NCBI RefSeq assembly: GCF_030128825.1
Contig: NZ_CP119127.1
Span: forward strand, 1,612,001 to 1,676,000
Direction of reading: 5' to 3'
DNA length: 64,000 nt
Origin: Sphingobium sp. WTD-1
GTDB lineage: Bacteria > Pseudomonadota > Alphaproteobacteria > Sphingomonadales > Sphingomonadaceae
Below are positions 49,797 to 59,163 of this stretch, in pieces. The notes beneath the pieces were generated by a model that worked only from the letters and a program-made list of their open reading frames with translations, made no database searches and was not told where the DNA came from. The translations under genes were made by a program, and so were the position numbers. Position 1 is the stretch's first letter, and the number at the start of each line of letters is the position of its first letter.

Positions 49797-51203
49797 ATGG
49801 AAAACTATAGGATGTTGGTAGGCGGTAGCCTCATCGACGGAGACGAGATGGCCGATGTCATCAATCCGGCAACGGCAACGGTCGTTGCGAAAGCGCCTGT
49901 GGCAGACGCTGCTATTGTCGAAGCCGCCGTCTCAGCAGCGCATGCAGCGTTCGCGAGCTGGTCCATCGTGCCTCAGGCCGAGCGCGGCCAACTTGTCGCG
50001 CAACTTGCGAGTGGCATCGAAGCACAAAGCGCAAAGTTTGCTCGACTCCTCGTCGAGGAGCAGGGCAAGCCTCTCGGACTTGCCGAAATGGAAGTCGGGC
50101 AAACGGTTTACATTTTGCGCGCGTTTGCGAGCATGGAAACGACCGAGGAAGTCCTTCGCGATAATGAGGGAGAACGCATAGTCGAACATCGCACGCCGCT
50201 CGGGGTCGTCGCCATGATTACCCCCTGGAACTTCCCATTGCTTCTGCTGGCCACCAAATTGGCTCCGGGTCTGACTGCCGGCAATTGTGTCGTTGTCAAG
50301 CCAGCCCCGTCGACGCCCTTGACAACTCTGCTTCTGGGCGAGCTTTGCGCTGACATTTTCCCTGCCGGTGTCGTGAACATCATCAACGGACCAAGCCAGA
50401 TCGGAGCGCTGCTGACGGAACACCCACTCATCGCGAAGATCGCGTTTACAGGTTCGACGAGCACGGGGCGCCACGTAATGGCGAGCGCCGCATCGACGAT
50501 CAAGCGCCTGACCTTGGAACTAGGTGGCAATGACGCTGCCATCGTGATGAACGATATCGATCCTGAGGAAGTCGCCGAGCGCATTTTCGCTGGCGCAATG
50601 GTGAACTCGGGCCAAGTCTGTGTCGCCATAAAGCGGGTATATGTTCACGAGAATGTGTACGATGCGGTATGCGAGCGGCTAGCGGCCCTTGCTGAAGCTG
50701 CGGTCGTCGGTGATGGTTTTTCTCAAGGTGTGCAATTCGGGCCGTTGCAGAACGAAGCGCAATTTGCGCGCGCAAAAGAGTTTCTCCGGGAGGCTGCGAG
50801 AGATGGCACGATCATTGCCGGCGGCGATCCTATCGACCGACCGGGCTATTTCATTCCCCCGACGATCGTTCGTGATATTGACGACAGCGCGCGGCTGGTG
50901 ACCGAGGAGCAATTTGCTCCCATTCTTCCGATATTGAAGTATGTCGACCTTGACGATGTCATTGCGCGCGCCAATTTTGGTACGTTCGGATTGGCCGCTA
51001 GCGTCTGGGGCAAGGATCTCGATGCCGCCTATGGCATCGCTCAAAAGCTCGATGCTGGAACGGTTTGGGTAAACAAGCATTTCGACCTCCCGCCGGATGT
51101 GCCTTTCAGGGGGGCAAAGCAGTCGGGCCTCGGCGCAGAGCTCGGCCGCGAGGGCATGGCCGAATACAGCCAGCCCAAGATCATTAACATGGCCACTCAG
51201 TAG
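49797..51203 (+). CDS. NAD(P)-dependent aldehyde dehydrogenase, cargo copy 1
   Basis: A 468-residue aldehyde dehydrogenase. Motifs are PWNFPLLLLATKLAPGLTAGN, FTGSTSTGRHV, the general base E241 in LTLELGGND, the nucleophile C275 in MVNSGQVCVAIKR, and EEQFAPILPIL. The ATG at 49797 follows GGAGG. It stands between the LysR gene (divergent) and the AraC gene. With a nitrobenzoate module on one side and an aldolase on the other, the best guess is oxidation of 4-nitrobenzaldehyde to 4-nitrobenzoate. The family alone does not show this. Confidence 0.88.
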   Translation: MENYRMLVGGSLIDGDEMADVINPATATVVAKAPVADAAIVEAAVSAAHAAFASWSIVPQAERGQLVAQLASGIEAQSAKFARLLVEEQGKPLGLAEMEVGQTVYILRAFASMETTEEVLRDNEGERIVEHRTPLGVVAMITPWNFPLLLLATKLAPGLTAGNCVVVKPAPSTPLTTLLLGELCADIFPAGVVNIINGPSQIGALLTEHPLIAKIAFTGSTSTGRHVMASAASTIKRLTLELGGNDAAIVMNDIDPEEVAERIFAGAMVNSGQVCVAIKRVYVHENVYDAVCERLAALAEAAVVGDGFSQGVQFGPLQNEAQFARAKEFLREAARDGTIIAGGDPIDRPGYFIPPTIVRDIDDSARLVTEEQFAPILPILKYVDLDDVIARANFGTFGLAASVWGKDLDAAYGIAQKLDAGTVWVNKHFDLPPDVPFRGAKQSGLGAELGREGMAEYSQPKIINMATQ

Positions 51204-51326
51204 AGTCGGCTTCTTGGTTGATGGCCGGAGGCGAATCGGTTGTGCGATAGCGCCGAAAAGGCTATAGTGTCAGTTTGATCGAAAGAGTGAATCAAAGTGA
51301 GTGACGTCAACTCAGATGAATGAGCC

Positions 51327-51352
51327 GCAATAACGATCGATATCGTTGTTGC
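51327..51352. promoter_or_regulatory. 26-bp near-perfect palindrome before the AraC gene
   Basis: GCAAT-AACGAT-CGAT-ATCGTT-GTTGC: the inner arms are perfect and the outer arms match at 4 of 5. It lies in a 381-bp non-coding stretch (51204-51584) between the dehydrogenase and the AraC gene, about 230 bp upstream of the latter. No T-tract follows; an operator is likelier than a terminator. I see no other feature in this gap. Confidence 0.45.
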
Positions 51353-51584
51353 GGCGATGAGCTGGATGCAGTCAACGCCTAGCGTGCTGCGTGCAGGATG
51401 CCGCTATATTTCTGCGGAGTTCTGTCATGCTGGCGTTGACTCGGCGCTATCGCCGTCACCTGTCTTCCTATCTATTTGACGCAGTAAATGCGGCGTATGA
51501 GCCATTGCTGCGCTCATATGATCAATATCTTCATGTTCGACGCATGTCGTTCGTCGGTTCGTGGCACATCGGGGAGGAATCCCT

Positions 51585-52568
51585 ATGACAGCCATGCTCG
51601 CAGAACGAATGCTGAATCTGGTCCCACGCGACTACGAGATCGTCGAGCGCGAAGATGTCGGTTTGACCGCTCTGATCGCGACACGGCCGCAAAGGATGGA
51701 CGCGGAGGGGTTCCGGAACGTCCTGATATTCCCAGGTGGTGTAACGGTAAGCTGGGCTTCGCTCCATCGTCTCCGAGATGTGCAAGAAAGTGAGGAGAGC
51801 GATGGCGCCCTCCGGATCCACATACGCATGGCAGGGCGTTCCATCATCACTTCTGCATCAGCTCGATCATTCGAAATCGAACCAAGAAGCTGCACCGTAC
51901 CAATCAGCCCTGCGGGAGTGGTGCGTACTCAAAGCTTTTTTTCGGGGGACGAAGAGCGATCTGTAACGGTTTCGTGCGACAAAAACTACTTGATAGAGTA
52001 TCTCGGCTTGGACCCGAGCCTATACTCCGGGGCGCTCAGTGACTACCTGAACGACGTGAACGGGATATGCGGGATCATATCTACCGATTTGTCGTTCGAG
52101 CTTCGAGAAGCGGCCGCCGCTTTCTTCGAGGCTGCTGGTGCACCGTTCGCTCGCTGTCTCCTTCTGCAATCCAGAGCCAATGACATCATTCGCATCTTCT
52201 TCGAGCAGATTGTTCGGCGAGATGCTCGCGGTTCGCAGCCGCGGTCAAGAGACAGACTCGCTGTCGCTCGCGTCATGAAAATCCTTGAGGACAGGTATCA
52301 ACAGCCGCCGCCTGCAAACGAAATTGCTCGCCAAGCCGGCATGAGCTTGTCGAAGCTTAGCAAGCTGTTCAAGGCAGTCGAGGGTAAGACGATGATGGAA
52401 TATCTCCTCATGGTAAGGATGCGGCGGGCTTTGGACCTGATGCGTGAGGGCGATCTGTCGATAACGCAGATTTCTTACGAAGTCGGATACGAGTACCCGG
52501 CCAATTTTTCGACGGCTTTCCGACGGTTTTTCGGCACATCGCCTCGTGAAGCACTGTCCCAAGTCTGA
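51585..52568 (+). CDS. AraC-family regulator
   Basis: A 327-residue regulator with a C-terminal double helix-turn-helix (about 228-325): PPPANEIARQAGMSLSKLSKLFKAVEGKTMMEYLLMVRMRRALDLM in part, then ITQISYEVGYEYPANFSTAFRRFFGTSPREAL, the classic AraC signature. The N-terminal 220 residues are a ligand or dimerisation domain I do not recognise. GGGAGGA precedes the ATG at 51585 by seven bases. It converges with the long minus-strand catabolic block whose last gene ends at 52603, and is a candidate regulator of it. Confidence 0.9.
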   Translation: MTAMLAERMLNLVPRDYEIVEREDVGLTALIATRPQRMDAEGFRNVLIFPGGVTVSWASLHRLRDVQESEESDGALRIHIRMAGRSIITSASARSFEIEPRSCTVPISPAGVVRTQSFFSGDEERSVTVSCDKNYLIEYLGLDPSLYSGALSDYLNDVNGICGIISTDLSFELREAAAAFFEAAGAPFARCLLLQSRANDIIRIFFEQIVRRDARGSQPRSRDRLAVARVMKILEDRYQQPPPANEIARQAGMSLSKLSKLFKAVEGKTMMEYLLMVRMRRALDLMREGDLSITQISYEVGYEYPANFSTAFRRFFGTSPREALSQV

Positions 52569-52602
52569 CCCAAGGCGAGGCTGGACGCTTCACCTGCCGA
52601 GC

Positions 52603-53712
52603 TTAACATCGGTCTGGCAAGCGGCGAGAAATGTCTGCGAGCACCTGGTCGAAAATCTGCTCGCCTCGATGCAGAACATAGTTCTGCCAGTGCGGATCGT
52701 CGGGCGCGAAGAAAGCTTTGAAAGCATCGCGTGCCGCTTTGAGCCTCGGATCGTCAGGCGTGCTGGCGAGATGCCGGGTATGGCGATGCTCGTTGATCAT
52801 TGCAGCGACGAGCTGCGGCTGCGGTAGCGTGCCGATCTCGAGCACGCCGGCGATTACTTCCGCGTCTGGAAGCATCGCTTCGTAACCATCAGTCGTGTGA
52901 CCGGTCGTTTCATACGTGGTGGCGGTAGGGCGAGCCCGAGGAGCGAGAATCCAATCGCCGAATACCTCGTGAGCTCGTTCGAGCTTCGAGCCCGTCTGCA
53001 TCGCGACAACGCAACCATGAGCGTAAGGCCCGTAGCCGGTGTGATAATCTACCATGTAGACGTGCCGCGCTGATCTCCCTTCCTCAGTGATGATTTGCTC
53101 GATCGTGCTGCGGGACCAGGCCGGTTCCTTCCCCCCAAAGCCAATGCCGCTCGGGAAATGATACTGTCCGGAGAGGGCCACGTTGATGAAGGCTCCCAAG
53201 CCATTTTCCTCGATGAACCTTTCAATGATTGCGTCGGAACCTGCGACATCCGCAGGTTCCAGAGAAGCAGAGTCGATCGCCTCCTGAAGATCGATGAGCC
53301 TTTCCGAAACCTCTGTCTGCGTCGGAAATACGGTGAAGTTTCGGCACAGGTCTACATTGTCTTCCGTATAGCGCCGGCCATGAGCCGAGCCCCAGGGGTT
53401 GATAGCATGGATCAGCACGACCTTGACGTCCGCAGGCAAGGCAGCGAGCTTTCCGCCATTGACCAGGTCGATCTGACAGGCGGAACCTGCGATCAGTTCA
53501 GGGCCATGAACGCCGGAGGTGAGGAAAACGGTGTTGGCCGCTTGTGGGGATCCGAAGACAGCTACATCCACGTGTAGAGGCTCACCGGATGGTCCGCTTA
53601 GTGGATGTTCGATCGAATAGATCCTTGCAGCTTTGCCCGTCGTAGCCTGCAGAAAGTTATCACGTGCTGCCAAGTACGTTTGATTGAATACCTGCAGGTT
53701 TTTAGACATCAT
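52603..53712 (-). CDS. M14/DUF2817 zinc hydrolase, possible N-acyl amino acid deacylase
   Basis: A 369-residue metallohydrolase of the M14 carboxypeptidase/aspartoacylase-like superfamily (DUF2817). Zinc ligands fit HGPE in TSGVHGPELIAGSA (about 68-71) and the His of YMVDYHTGYGPYA (about 213-225); a C-terminal glutamate in VLEIGTLPQPQ is the probable catalytic base. Aspartoacylase-type relatives remove acyl groups from N-acyl amino acids. It is the last gene of the minus-strand block with an alcohol oxidase, aldehyde dehydrogenase and aldolase, so hydrolysis of an N-acyl group from an aryl-serine is proposed. AAAGGAG precedes two adjacent ATGs (53712 or 53709). Confidence 0.78.
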   Translation of the reverse strand: MMSKNLQVFNQTYLAARDNFLQATTGKAARIYSIEHPLSGPSGEPLHVDVAVFGSPQAANTVFLTSGVHGPELIAGSACQIDLVNGGKLAALPADVKVVLIHAINPWGSAHGRRYTEDNVDLCRNFTVFPTQTEVSERLIDLQEAIDSASLEPADVAGSDAIIERFIEENGLGAFINVALSGQYHFPSGIGFGGKEPAWSRSTIEQIITEEGRSARHVYMVDYHTGYGPYAHGCVVAMQTGSKLERAHEVFGDWILAPRARPTATTYETTGHTTDGYEAMLPDAEVIAGVLEIGTLPQPQLVAAMINEHRHTRHLASTPDDPRLKAARDAFKAFFAPDDPHWQNYVLHRGEQIFDQVLADISRRLPDRC

Positions 53713-53731
53713 CGATCTCCTTTAGGAAAAT

Positions 53732-54742
53732 CTAGGGGAGGTGTGGTTGGGACGCTTTTGCCTCTTTGGCGAAAATGATTGAGCGCTCATCGAGCAGACA
53801 CGTGTTGATCTTCGGGTTTTCGGCTCGGCTGCCCGATCGATGGTTGACCAGATAAAGTCCGAGACCGACGAGCGCTCCGCCGATAATCTGATGGAGCCCC
53901 AGCACCGAACCAAGAAAGGGCACAGCGAGGAGGGATGTGAAGAGGGGAGCAAGGAAGAGGAAGCTGCTTGCCCGTGTTGCCCCACCCTTGGACAGAGCGA
54001 CGAACCAAAGCCCAAATGACCCGGCCGAAGCAGGTATGGAAAGCCAGAGAAACCATATTACCTGGGCAAAATCGAGATGTGTCGGCCAGCGCTCACACTT
54101 AAGCTGCGCGATCGACATGAGAGTTAGGGCACCAACGAGCATCTGCCAGAAGTTGAGCGTGGCAGGCCGCAGGTTTGGCTGAAACTTTCTATGTGCAATT
54201 GTTGCCCCCGCCCAACAGAAGGCGGCCGCGATAGCCAGCCCGTGGCCAATCAAGCCGTTTGCGGACACCGTGATCTTGCCCCCGACGATGACGGGGATAC
54301 CTGCGCATCCGACGACCATGCCAAGGCGATTTATCCGGTTGAGCTGCTCACCCAGCGCCCTTCCTGCGACGAGCATCACGATCAACGGGTTCGTGAAGAG
54401 GAGGATCGCAACGGTCGCAGCATCGATGAAGCGCATAGCTGCAGACACCAACGCCATGACCGCCGCAATCTGAAGGAGACCGAGCAGCAGCGTCAGGACT
54501 GCATCGCGCCGGCGGGGCGAACGCCAGCGAAATCCATCGCGTGGAGATTCCATCAGAAGAAACGGGAGAAGTGAGAGCGTCGCAACGAGAAAGCGGCACC
54601 CCGATAGCAGCAGCGGAGGCAAGCCACTCTTCAAGAGCAACTGTGTCGCAACAAAGCTTGAACCCATTAGGAAGGTCGATGAAAAGATTATAACCAAAAA
54701 GCTGGCGCCTTGCCCCGAAGGCGACCTCGAAAAAGGAGACAT
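53732..54742 (-). CDS. EamA/DMT-family transporter
   Basis: A 336-residue membrane protein with about ten transmembrane segments in two EamA repeats (FLMGSSFVATQLLLKSGLPPLLLSGCRFLVATL and, in the second half, CWAGATIAHRKF then LAPLFTSLLAVPFLGSVLGLHQIIGGALVGLGLYLV, each in part). The last 35 residues are a polar tail. Drug/metabolite transporters of this class usually export amino acids or amphiphiles. Within a block of aldolase and hydrolase genes it could move an amino acid product or the toxic substrate. The gene follows the aldolase by 13 bp. Confidence 0.85.
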   Translation of the reverse strand: MSPFSRSPSGQGASFLVIIFSSTFLMGSSFVATQLLLKSGLPPLLLSGCRFLVATLSLLPFLLMESPRDGFRWRSPRRRDAVLTLLLGLLQIAAVMALVSAAMRFIDAATVAILLFTNPLIVMLVAGRALGEQLNRINRLGMVVGCAGIPVIVGGKITVSANGLIGHGLAIAAAFCWAGATIAHRKFQPNLRPATLNFWQMLVGALTLMSIAQLKCERWPTHLDFAQVIWFLWLSIPASAGSFGLWFVALSKGGATRASSFLFLAPLFTSLLAVPFLGSVLGLHQIIGGALVGLGLYLVNHRSGSRAENPKINTCLLDERSIIFAKEAKASQPHLP

Positions 54743-54755
54743 GGTCTAATTTCGG

Positions 54756-55802
54756 TCAGCTCAGGATTTCCGCGAAGTCCTGCAGATCGGTCGCATCGTT
54801 CATTGGACTTGTTACAAAGCGATATAGGCCCTCGTCTCCAGCGATGGCTATTTCGGTCTCTAAAGATGCGCGCCTGTAGAAGAAGGCTCCAGCCGCTTGA
54901 AGTCTCTCGGCTTCTTTGATTTTCATGATCGCGAAGACAATGTTGGCTTCGGGCGTCCAAGCGATCCGAGCTGCACCAGATCGCATCAGTATTGCAGTTA
55001 GTTCCGCCGCAAGCCTGTTAGCCTGCCTCGCCCACTTCCGCCAATTGTCTTCTGAAAGATAGGTTTCGAGCTGGGCAGAGATGAAGCGGGACTTTGAGAA
55101 CAGATGCCCGGCCTGCTTTTGTGCATAAATCATATGTTCCGCATACCGAGGATTGAATACGAGGAGCGCTTCGGCGCACCAGCAGCCATTCTTGCTCGCA
55201 CCGAAGGAGAGCATGTCGACGCCCTGCCTCCATGTCATGTCGGCGGGTGTGACATCGAGAGCGACGAGAGCGTTTGCAAACCGAGCCCCATCCATGTGGA
55301 CCGCGATATTCCTCTTTCGGGCTATGGACGCGATTTCAGCAATCTGATCGAGCTGATAGAGGGTGCCCCACTCGGTCGCCTGTGTAAGCGTAACTGCTGA
55401 CGGCTGACCGACGTGGACAAAGCCCTCCGGCAGTCGGCCGAGCGCAGCAGCAAACTTCTCAGGGGCAATTTTGCCCAGCGCGCCTTCGACAGGGGTGATC
55501 CGCAGGCCTCCGCCGATCTTCTCGATGGCTCCACATTCTTCTTCGAACATATGCGCATTTGCATGGCTGAACACCACGCCGCCGGGGCGACCAGCTGCCG
55601 ACATCGCAAGACTGTTGGCAGCGGTGCCGGTTCCCACGAGAAACATCTCGAGATCGTGCTCGAATATCTCCTGGAAGCGATGGACGAGCGATCGATCGAG
55701 TTCGGAATTGCCATATGCGGCGGCGAAGCCGTCGCAATGGTCGACGAGAGCCTGAGCCACTTCAGGAAGGGCGCCCCCCCAGTTATCGGAAGCGAAATGC
55801 AT
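54756..55802 (-). CDS. ltaE: Threonine aldolase-family PLP enzyme, possible phenylserine aldolase
   Basis: A 348-residue PLP enzyme of the threonine aldolase/beta-eliminating lyase family. It begins FASDNWGG (substrate and PLP contacts), has VGTGTAANSLA (57-67), HMDGARFANA (169-178) and the PLP lysine K204 in MLSFGASKNGCWCAEALL. Threonine aldolases split beta-hydroxy amino acids into glycine and an aldehyde and often accept aryl-serines. Neighbouring alcohol oxidase, two aldehyde dehydrogenases and a nitrobenzoate module make nitrophenylserine a plausible substrate, giving 4-nitrobenzaldehyde and glycine. A glycine riboswitch stands upstream of this same-strand block. Confidence 0.87.
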   Translation of the reverse strand: MHFASDNWGGALPEVAQALVDHCDGFAAAYGNSELDRSLVHRFQEIFEHDLEMFLVGTGTAANSLAMSAAGRPGGVVFSHANAHMFEEECGAIEKIGGGLRITPVEGALGKIAPEKFAAALGRLPEGFVHVGQPSAVTLTQATEWGTLYQLDQIAEIASIARKRNIAVHMDGARFANALVALDVTPADMTWRQGVDMLSFGASKNGCWCAEALLVFNPRYAEHMIYAQKQAGHLFSKSRFISAQLETYLSEDNWRKWARQANRLAAELTAILMRSGAARIAWTPEANIVFAIMKIKEAERLQAAGAFFYRRASLETEIAIAGDEGLYRFVTSPMNDATDLQDFAEILS

Positions 55803-55874
55803 CGGTCATATCTCCCTGGCCAAGCGATCGATCGTGCGTACGAGGGCCATCGGCTCCTGCGGTACGATATCTCC

Positions 55875-57491
55875 TCAGTGGCTTCTTCGGATCAGATCGG
55901 CCGCCCGTTCGCCAATCATGATGCACGGTGCATTTGTATTCGCGCTAACCAGCGTCGGCATGATCGAGGCATCCGCAACGCGAAGACCGGTGACGCCCTT
56001 GACGCGCAACTCCGGATCGAGAACCGCTGTCGGCCCAATTCCCATCGCGCAAGTGCCAGTCGGGTGGTACATCAGGAAGGCGCTCTGACGGATATACTCG
56101 ATCCAATCAGCGTCGGTTTCGACCTGCTTTCCGGGTAAGCGTTCACCTTTGTCATATTCACTGAATGGCTTGGAACGGAAAATCTTGCGCACGATCCGGC
56201 ATCCTTCGATGAGCTGCTTGATCTCATCATCTCCGCCGAGCAGCTCATGTTGGATAATCGGCCGCTCACTTGGATCGGTGGAGCGGAGCAGCAACTGACC
56301 GCGCGTCTCGGGCCGGCAGATGTTGATGGCAACGCCAATTGCCGCACGCTTGTACAGGTGTACGCCGTCCGGCGTGAAGTCGTACGCGATCGGCGAGAAC
56401 GACAGTTGGATGTTGGGCCACTCGAGATGGTCTCGCGTGCGAATGAACGCGAGAGCGGAGGCAACGCATGCCGTGGCTGGCCCTCGCCCAAACAAAGCGA
56501 AGTTCAAGCCATGCTTGACTATCCTGGCGACGCTTTGCACTTCGACATTGAGGCTATCGATGCCGACATGGGTCGACATCAACACTCCGGGATGTTCCTG
56601 CAGATTTTGCCCCACTCCCGGGGAATCGACGACAACAGGGATGCCATGCTCGCCAAGATGCTTTGCCGGGCCAATGCCCGAGAGCATCAATATTTTCGGC
56701 GACGACAACGCGCCGCCGCAAAGAATGACCTCCTTGTTTGCCAAGTAGCGAACCGTGCGCCCGTTCTGAACGCCTTCGACGCCGATCGCGCGGCCTTTCT
56801 CGATCAGTACCCGACTGACCATGAAATGCGTCTCGACCTTCAGATTGGATCGGCGCTTCGCCTTGGCCAGATAGGCGCGTGCCGTTGAATGTCGCCAACC
56901 CTTGTTCTGGGTGGCTTGGCAGGGGCCGATACCCTCTTGCTCGGCACCGTTGGTATCCGGATTGTGCGGAATCCCCGCACGTACGCCAGAAGCGATGAAT
57001 GCGTCGGCCAACGTGGTCGATAGGCGGGCATTCGATACGCGCAGAGGGCCCTTGTCGCCGCGAAAGCGCGAGCCGCCGTTTTCGTTCGTCTCGGCCTTGT
57101 TAAAGAACGGAAGCACGTCGTCATAGGACCAGCCCTTGCAGCCGAGCTGAGCCCATTGATCATAATCGCCGCGATTGCCGCGAACATACATCATCCCGTT
57201 GATCGACGAGCCGCCGCCGAGGACTTTGCCGGCCGGCCACATGTCTGCTCGATCGTTTCGTGAGGCATCCGGTTCCGCTTGATAGAACCAGTTGTACTCA
57301 GGATTCATGATCGCTTTGATCGAGCCCGCCGGAATCCGAATGAAAGGCGAGCTGTCCCACCCGCCGGCTTCGAGCAACGCGACCTCAAAACGCTTCTCTT
57401 CGCTTAGCCGAGATGCGACCACCGCGCCACTCGAACCGCCCCCAACGACGATAAAGTCCGTAGTTCTAATATCTTGCACAATGCCCTCCAT
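55875..57491 (-). CDS. GMC-family FAD alcohol oxidase/dehydrogenase
   Basis: A 538-residue glucose-methanol-choline oxidoreductase. The FAD dinucleotide motif is FIVVGGGSSGAVVASRLSE (13-31), the GMC signature 1 GKVLGGGSSINGMMYVRGN (about 88-106), and signature 2 GALSSPKILMLSGIGP (about 260-275). The active-site His is in YHPTGTCAMG (about 476) and the partner Asn in SANTNAPCIMIGERAAD. It oxidises primary alcohols to aldehydes. From memory, GMC enzymes (CapO) oxidise the C3-hydroxyl of chloramphenicol in sphingomonads; this gene is a candidate of that kind because of its neighbours. It ends 72 bp before the aldolase gene. Confidence 0.88.
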   Translation of the reverse strand: MEGIVQDIRTTDFIVVGGGSSGAVVASRLSEEKRFEVALLEAGGWDSSPFIRIPAGSIKAIMNPEYNWFYQAEPDASRNDRADMWPAGKVLGGGSSINGMMYVRGNRGDYDQWAQLGCKGWSYDDVLPFFNKAETNENGGSRFRGDKGPLRVSNARLSTTLADAFIASGVRAGIPHNPDTNGAEQEGIGPCQATQNKGWRHSTARAYLAKAKRRSNLKVETHFMVSRVLIEKGRAIGVEGVQNGRTVRYLANKEVILCGGALSSPKILMLSGIGPAKHLGEHGIPVVVDSPGVGQNLQEHPGVLMSTHVGIDSLNVEVQSVARIVKHGLNFALFGRGPATACVASALAFIRTRDHLEWPNIQLSFSPIAYDFTPDGVHLYKRAAIGVAINICRPETRGQLLLRSTDPSERPIIQHELLGGDDEIKQLIEGCRIVRKIFRSKPFSEYDKGERLPGKQVETDADWIEYIRQSAFLMYHPTGTCAMGIGPTAVLDPELRVKGVTGLRVADASIMPTLVSANTNAPCIMIGERAADLIRRSH

Positions 57492-57585
57492 GTGAAGGCC
57501 GCTCTAGCGCACCTCGGAAAGTTGGACTTTTGCGGTAGTCGCAAACAGATTTGGCGCTTGGGCCGATCTGCGATGTCGGCGGTGG

Positions 57586-59052
57586 CTAGCGATCCAGCGG
57601 CGCGAGGCAGCCAATTTGCTCCACGGCCATCCGACGGCTGTAGCTGGAGAGAGCGTCAACGCCGAACTCGATTCCGTAGCCGGACTGACCGGCAGGCTCC
57701 AGTGGAAGCGCCAGACCAGTCGCCGAGTCCTGACCAGCGACGGACTTGATCTTCAAATGACCGACGCAGAGTTCCTGCCGTAACATGTTGGCTCGAGCCA
57801 ACTCGCCGGTCCAGAGCGTCATCGCCAACCCGTAGCCGCCGAGGCCGGCCAGTCTCACGGCATCGGAGATGCTATCATATGGAACGACTGCAAGGATCGG
57901 ACCGAAATATTCATCTCGCAATATCGGCGATGTTGGGTCATCCGCTCTGACCACTGTCAGCGAATGATTCAGCATGTCGTGCTGCACGGGACGACCATCG
58001 CGGATGACTTGTTCGCCGCGACCGAGGGCCATGTCGACTGCCGATCGGATCCTGTCCGAATGAGCCTTGGACGCCAAGGGCCCGAATTTTGTGTTCGGCT
58101 CGAGAGGATCACCCGGCAAGAAATCTGCTGCAGCGGCTACGAGAGCGTCCGAGAATTGGTCAATACGATCGCTTGGGACGAGGATTTTTGAGCGGGCGAC
58201 GCAAAGCTGACCGCTATTTGCATATGCTTCCGCTACAGCGTCGATGGCTATGCCCTGATAGTCGGTCATGTCGTCAAGAACCACGATCGCGTTCTTTCCT
58301 CCGGCCTCGATGATAGCAGGCACGAGCCGCTCGGCCGCGAGCTTGGCGACAGAGCGGCCCGTCTGGGTCGAGCCCGTGAAGGCAAGCATTGCAACCCCGG
58401 GATGGCTGCAGAGCGCTGCGCCCGTCGCCGCTCCGCCAGGGAGGACAGACAGCAGACCGACGGGGATGCCCGCCTCTTCGGCGAGGGTGCCAATCAGTAT
58501 CGCGGAGCGGGGCGAAATCTCGGACGGTTTCAGCACCATGCCATTGCCGGCCGCGAGTGCTGGCCCAACTTTCATGGCGGCGTTTATACTTGGGTAATTC
58601 CACGAGACCATCGCGCCAACGACACCGTAGGGCACTCTCAGCGACAGAGAGATCGCCTCGCGCGACGACGCAATGACTTCTCCGCAAGCCTTGTCGATTG
58701 CCTGAGCGTACCAGCGCACAATGTGAGCGGCAACGCAGGCTTCCATCGTCGCAACGGCTATCGGTTTGCCCATGTCGACACAGTCGAGCATGCCGATGCG
58801 CTCGGCGGCGGCCTCTATTGCGTCGCCCCACCGCAGCATCGCCATTCGCCGTTCACTCGGCGCGAGCCGGTGCCACAAACCAGCAGCTCGACCCGCTGAA
58901 CCGACGGCCCGCTCGACATCAGCGTGTCCGCCGGCGCGAAACTGAAGGGCTCTGTCCGGAGCGGTCGGGCTCGTCCAGTCGATGACTTCGCCGCTCATCG
59001 GGGTCAGGCTCCCGATAATTCCATCAAAGCTCGTCATGTCGATCTCGGTCAC
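57586..59052 (-). CDS. NAD(P)-dependent aldehyde dehydrogenase, cargo copy 2
   Basis: A 488-residue aldehyde dehydrogenase: VSWNYPSINAAMKVGPALAAGNGMVLKPSE in part, FTGSTQTGRSVAKLAAERL, the base Glu in IIEAGGKNAIVV, and the nucleophile Cys in YANSGQLCVARSK. The C-terminus GQSGYGIEFGVDALSSYS is usual. GTG start with AAAGGA six bases upstream. It is directly upstream of the GMC oxidase by 94 bp, so it probably takes over the aldehyde made by that enzyme and yields a carboxylate. It is distinct in sequence from the copy at 49797. Confidence 0.9.
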   Translation of the reverse strand: MTEIDMTSFDGIIGSLTPMSGEVIDWTSPTAPDRALQFRAGGHADVERAVGSAGRAAGLWHRLAPSERRMAMLRWGDAIEAAAERIGMLDCVDMGKPIAVATMEACVAAHIVRWYAQAIDKACGEVIASSREAISLSLRVPYGVVGAMVSWNYPSINAAMKVGPALAAGNGMVLKPSEISPRSAILIGTLAEEAGIPVGLLSVLPGGAATGAALCSHPGVAMLAFTGSTQTGRSVAKLAAERLVPAIIEAGGKNAIVVLDDMTDYQGIAIDAVAEAYANSGQLCVARSKILVPSDRIDQFSDALVAAAADFLPGDPLEPNTKFGPLASKAHSDRIRSAVDMALGRGEQVIRDGRPVQHDMLNHSLTVVRADDPTSPILRDEYFGPILAVVPYDSISDAVRLAGLGGYGLAMTLWTGELARANMLRQELCVGHLKIKSVAGQDSATGLALPLEPAGQSGYGIEFGVDALSSYSRRMAVEQIGCLAPLDR

Positions 59053-59132
59053 GGCAAATCCTTTGACAGCGAAGCAGCGTTTCGCTGCGGGCCGACGCTC
59101 CTTAACAAGGACACGATTCCTGAGTGGTCAAA

Positions 59133-59157
59133 GCCGCCGGCCAGTGAGGCCGGCGGC
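59133..59157 (-). terminator. Strong hairpin after the TonB receptor
   Basis: GCCGCCGGCC (59133-59142) and GGCCGGCGGC (59148-59157) form a perfect 10-bp stem with a 5-nt loop, six bases past the receptor's stop codon. On the minus strand only TTT follows, so termination may be partial and the downstream catabolic genes may be expressed by read-through or from their own promoter. Confidence 0.6.
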
Positions 59158-59163
59158 GGATGT

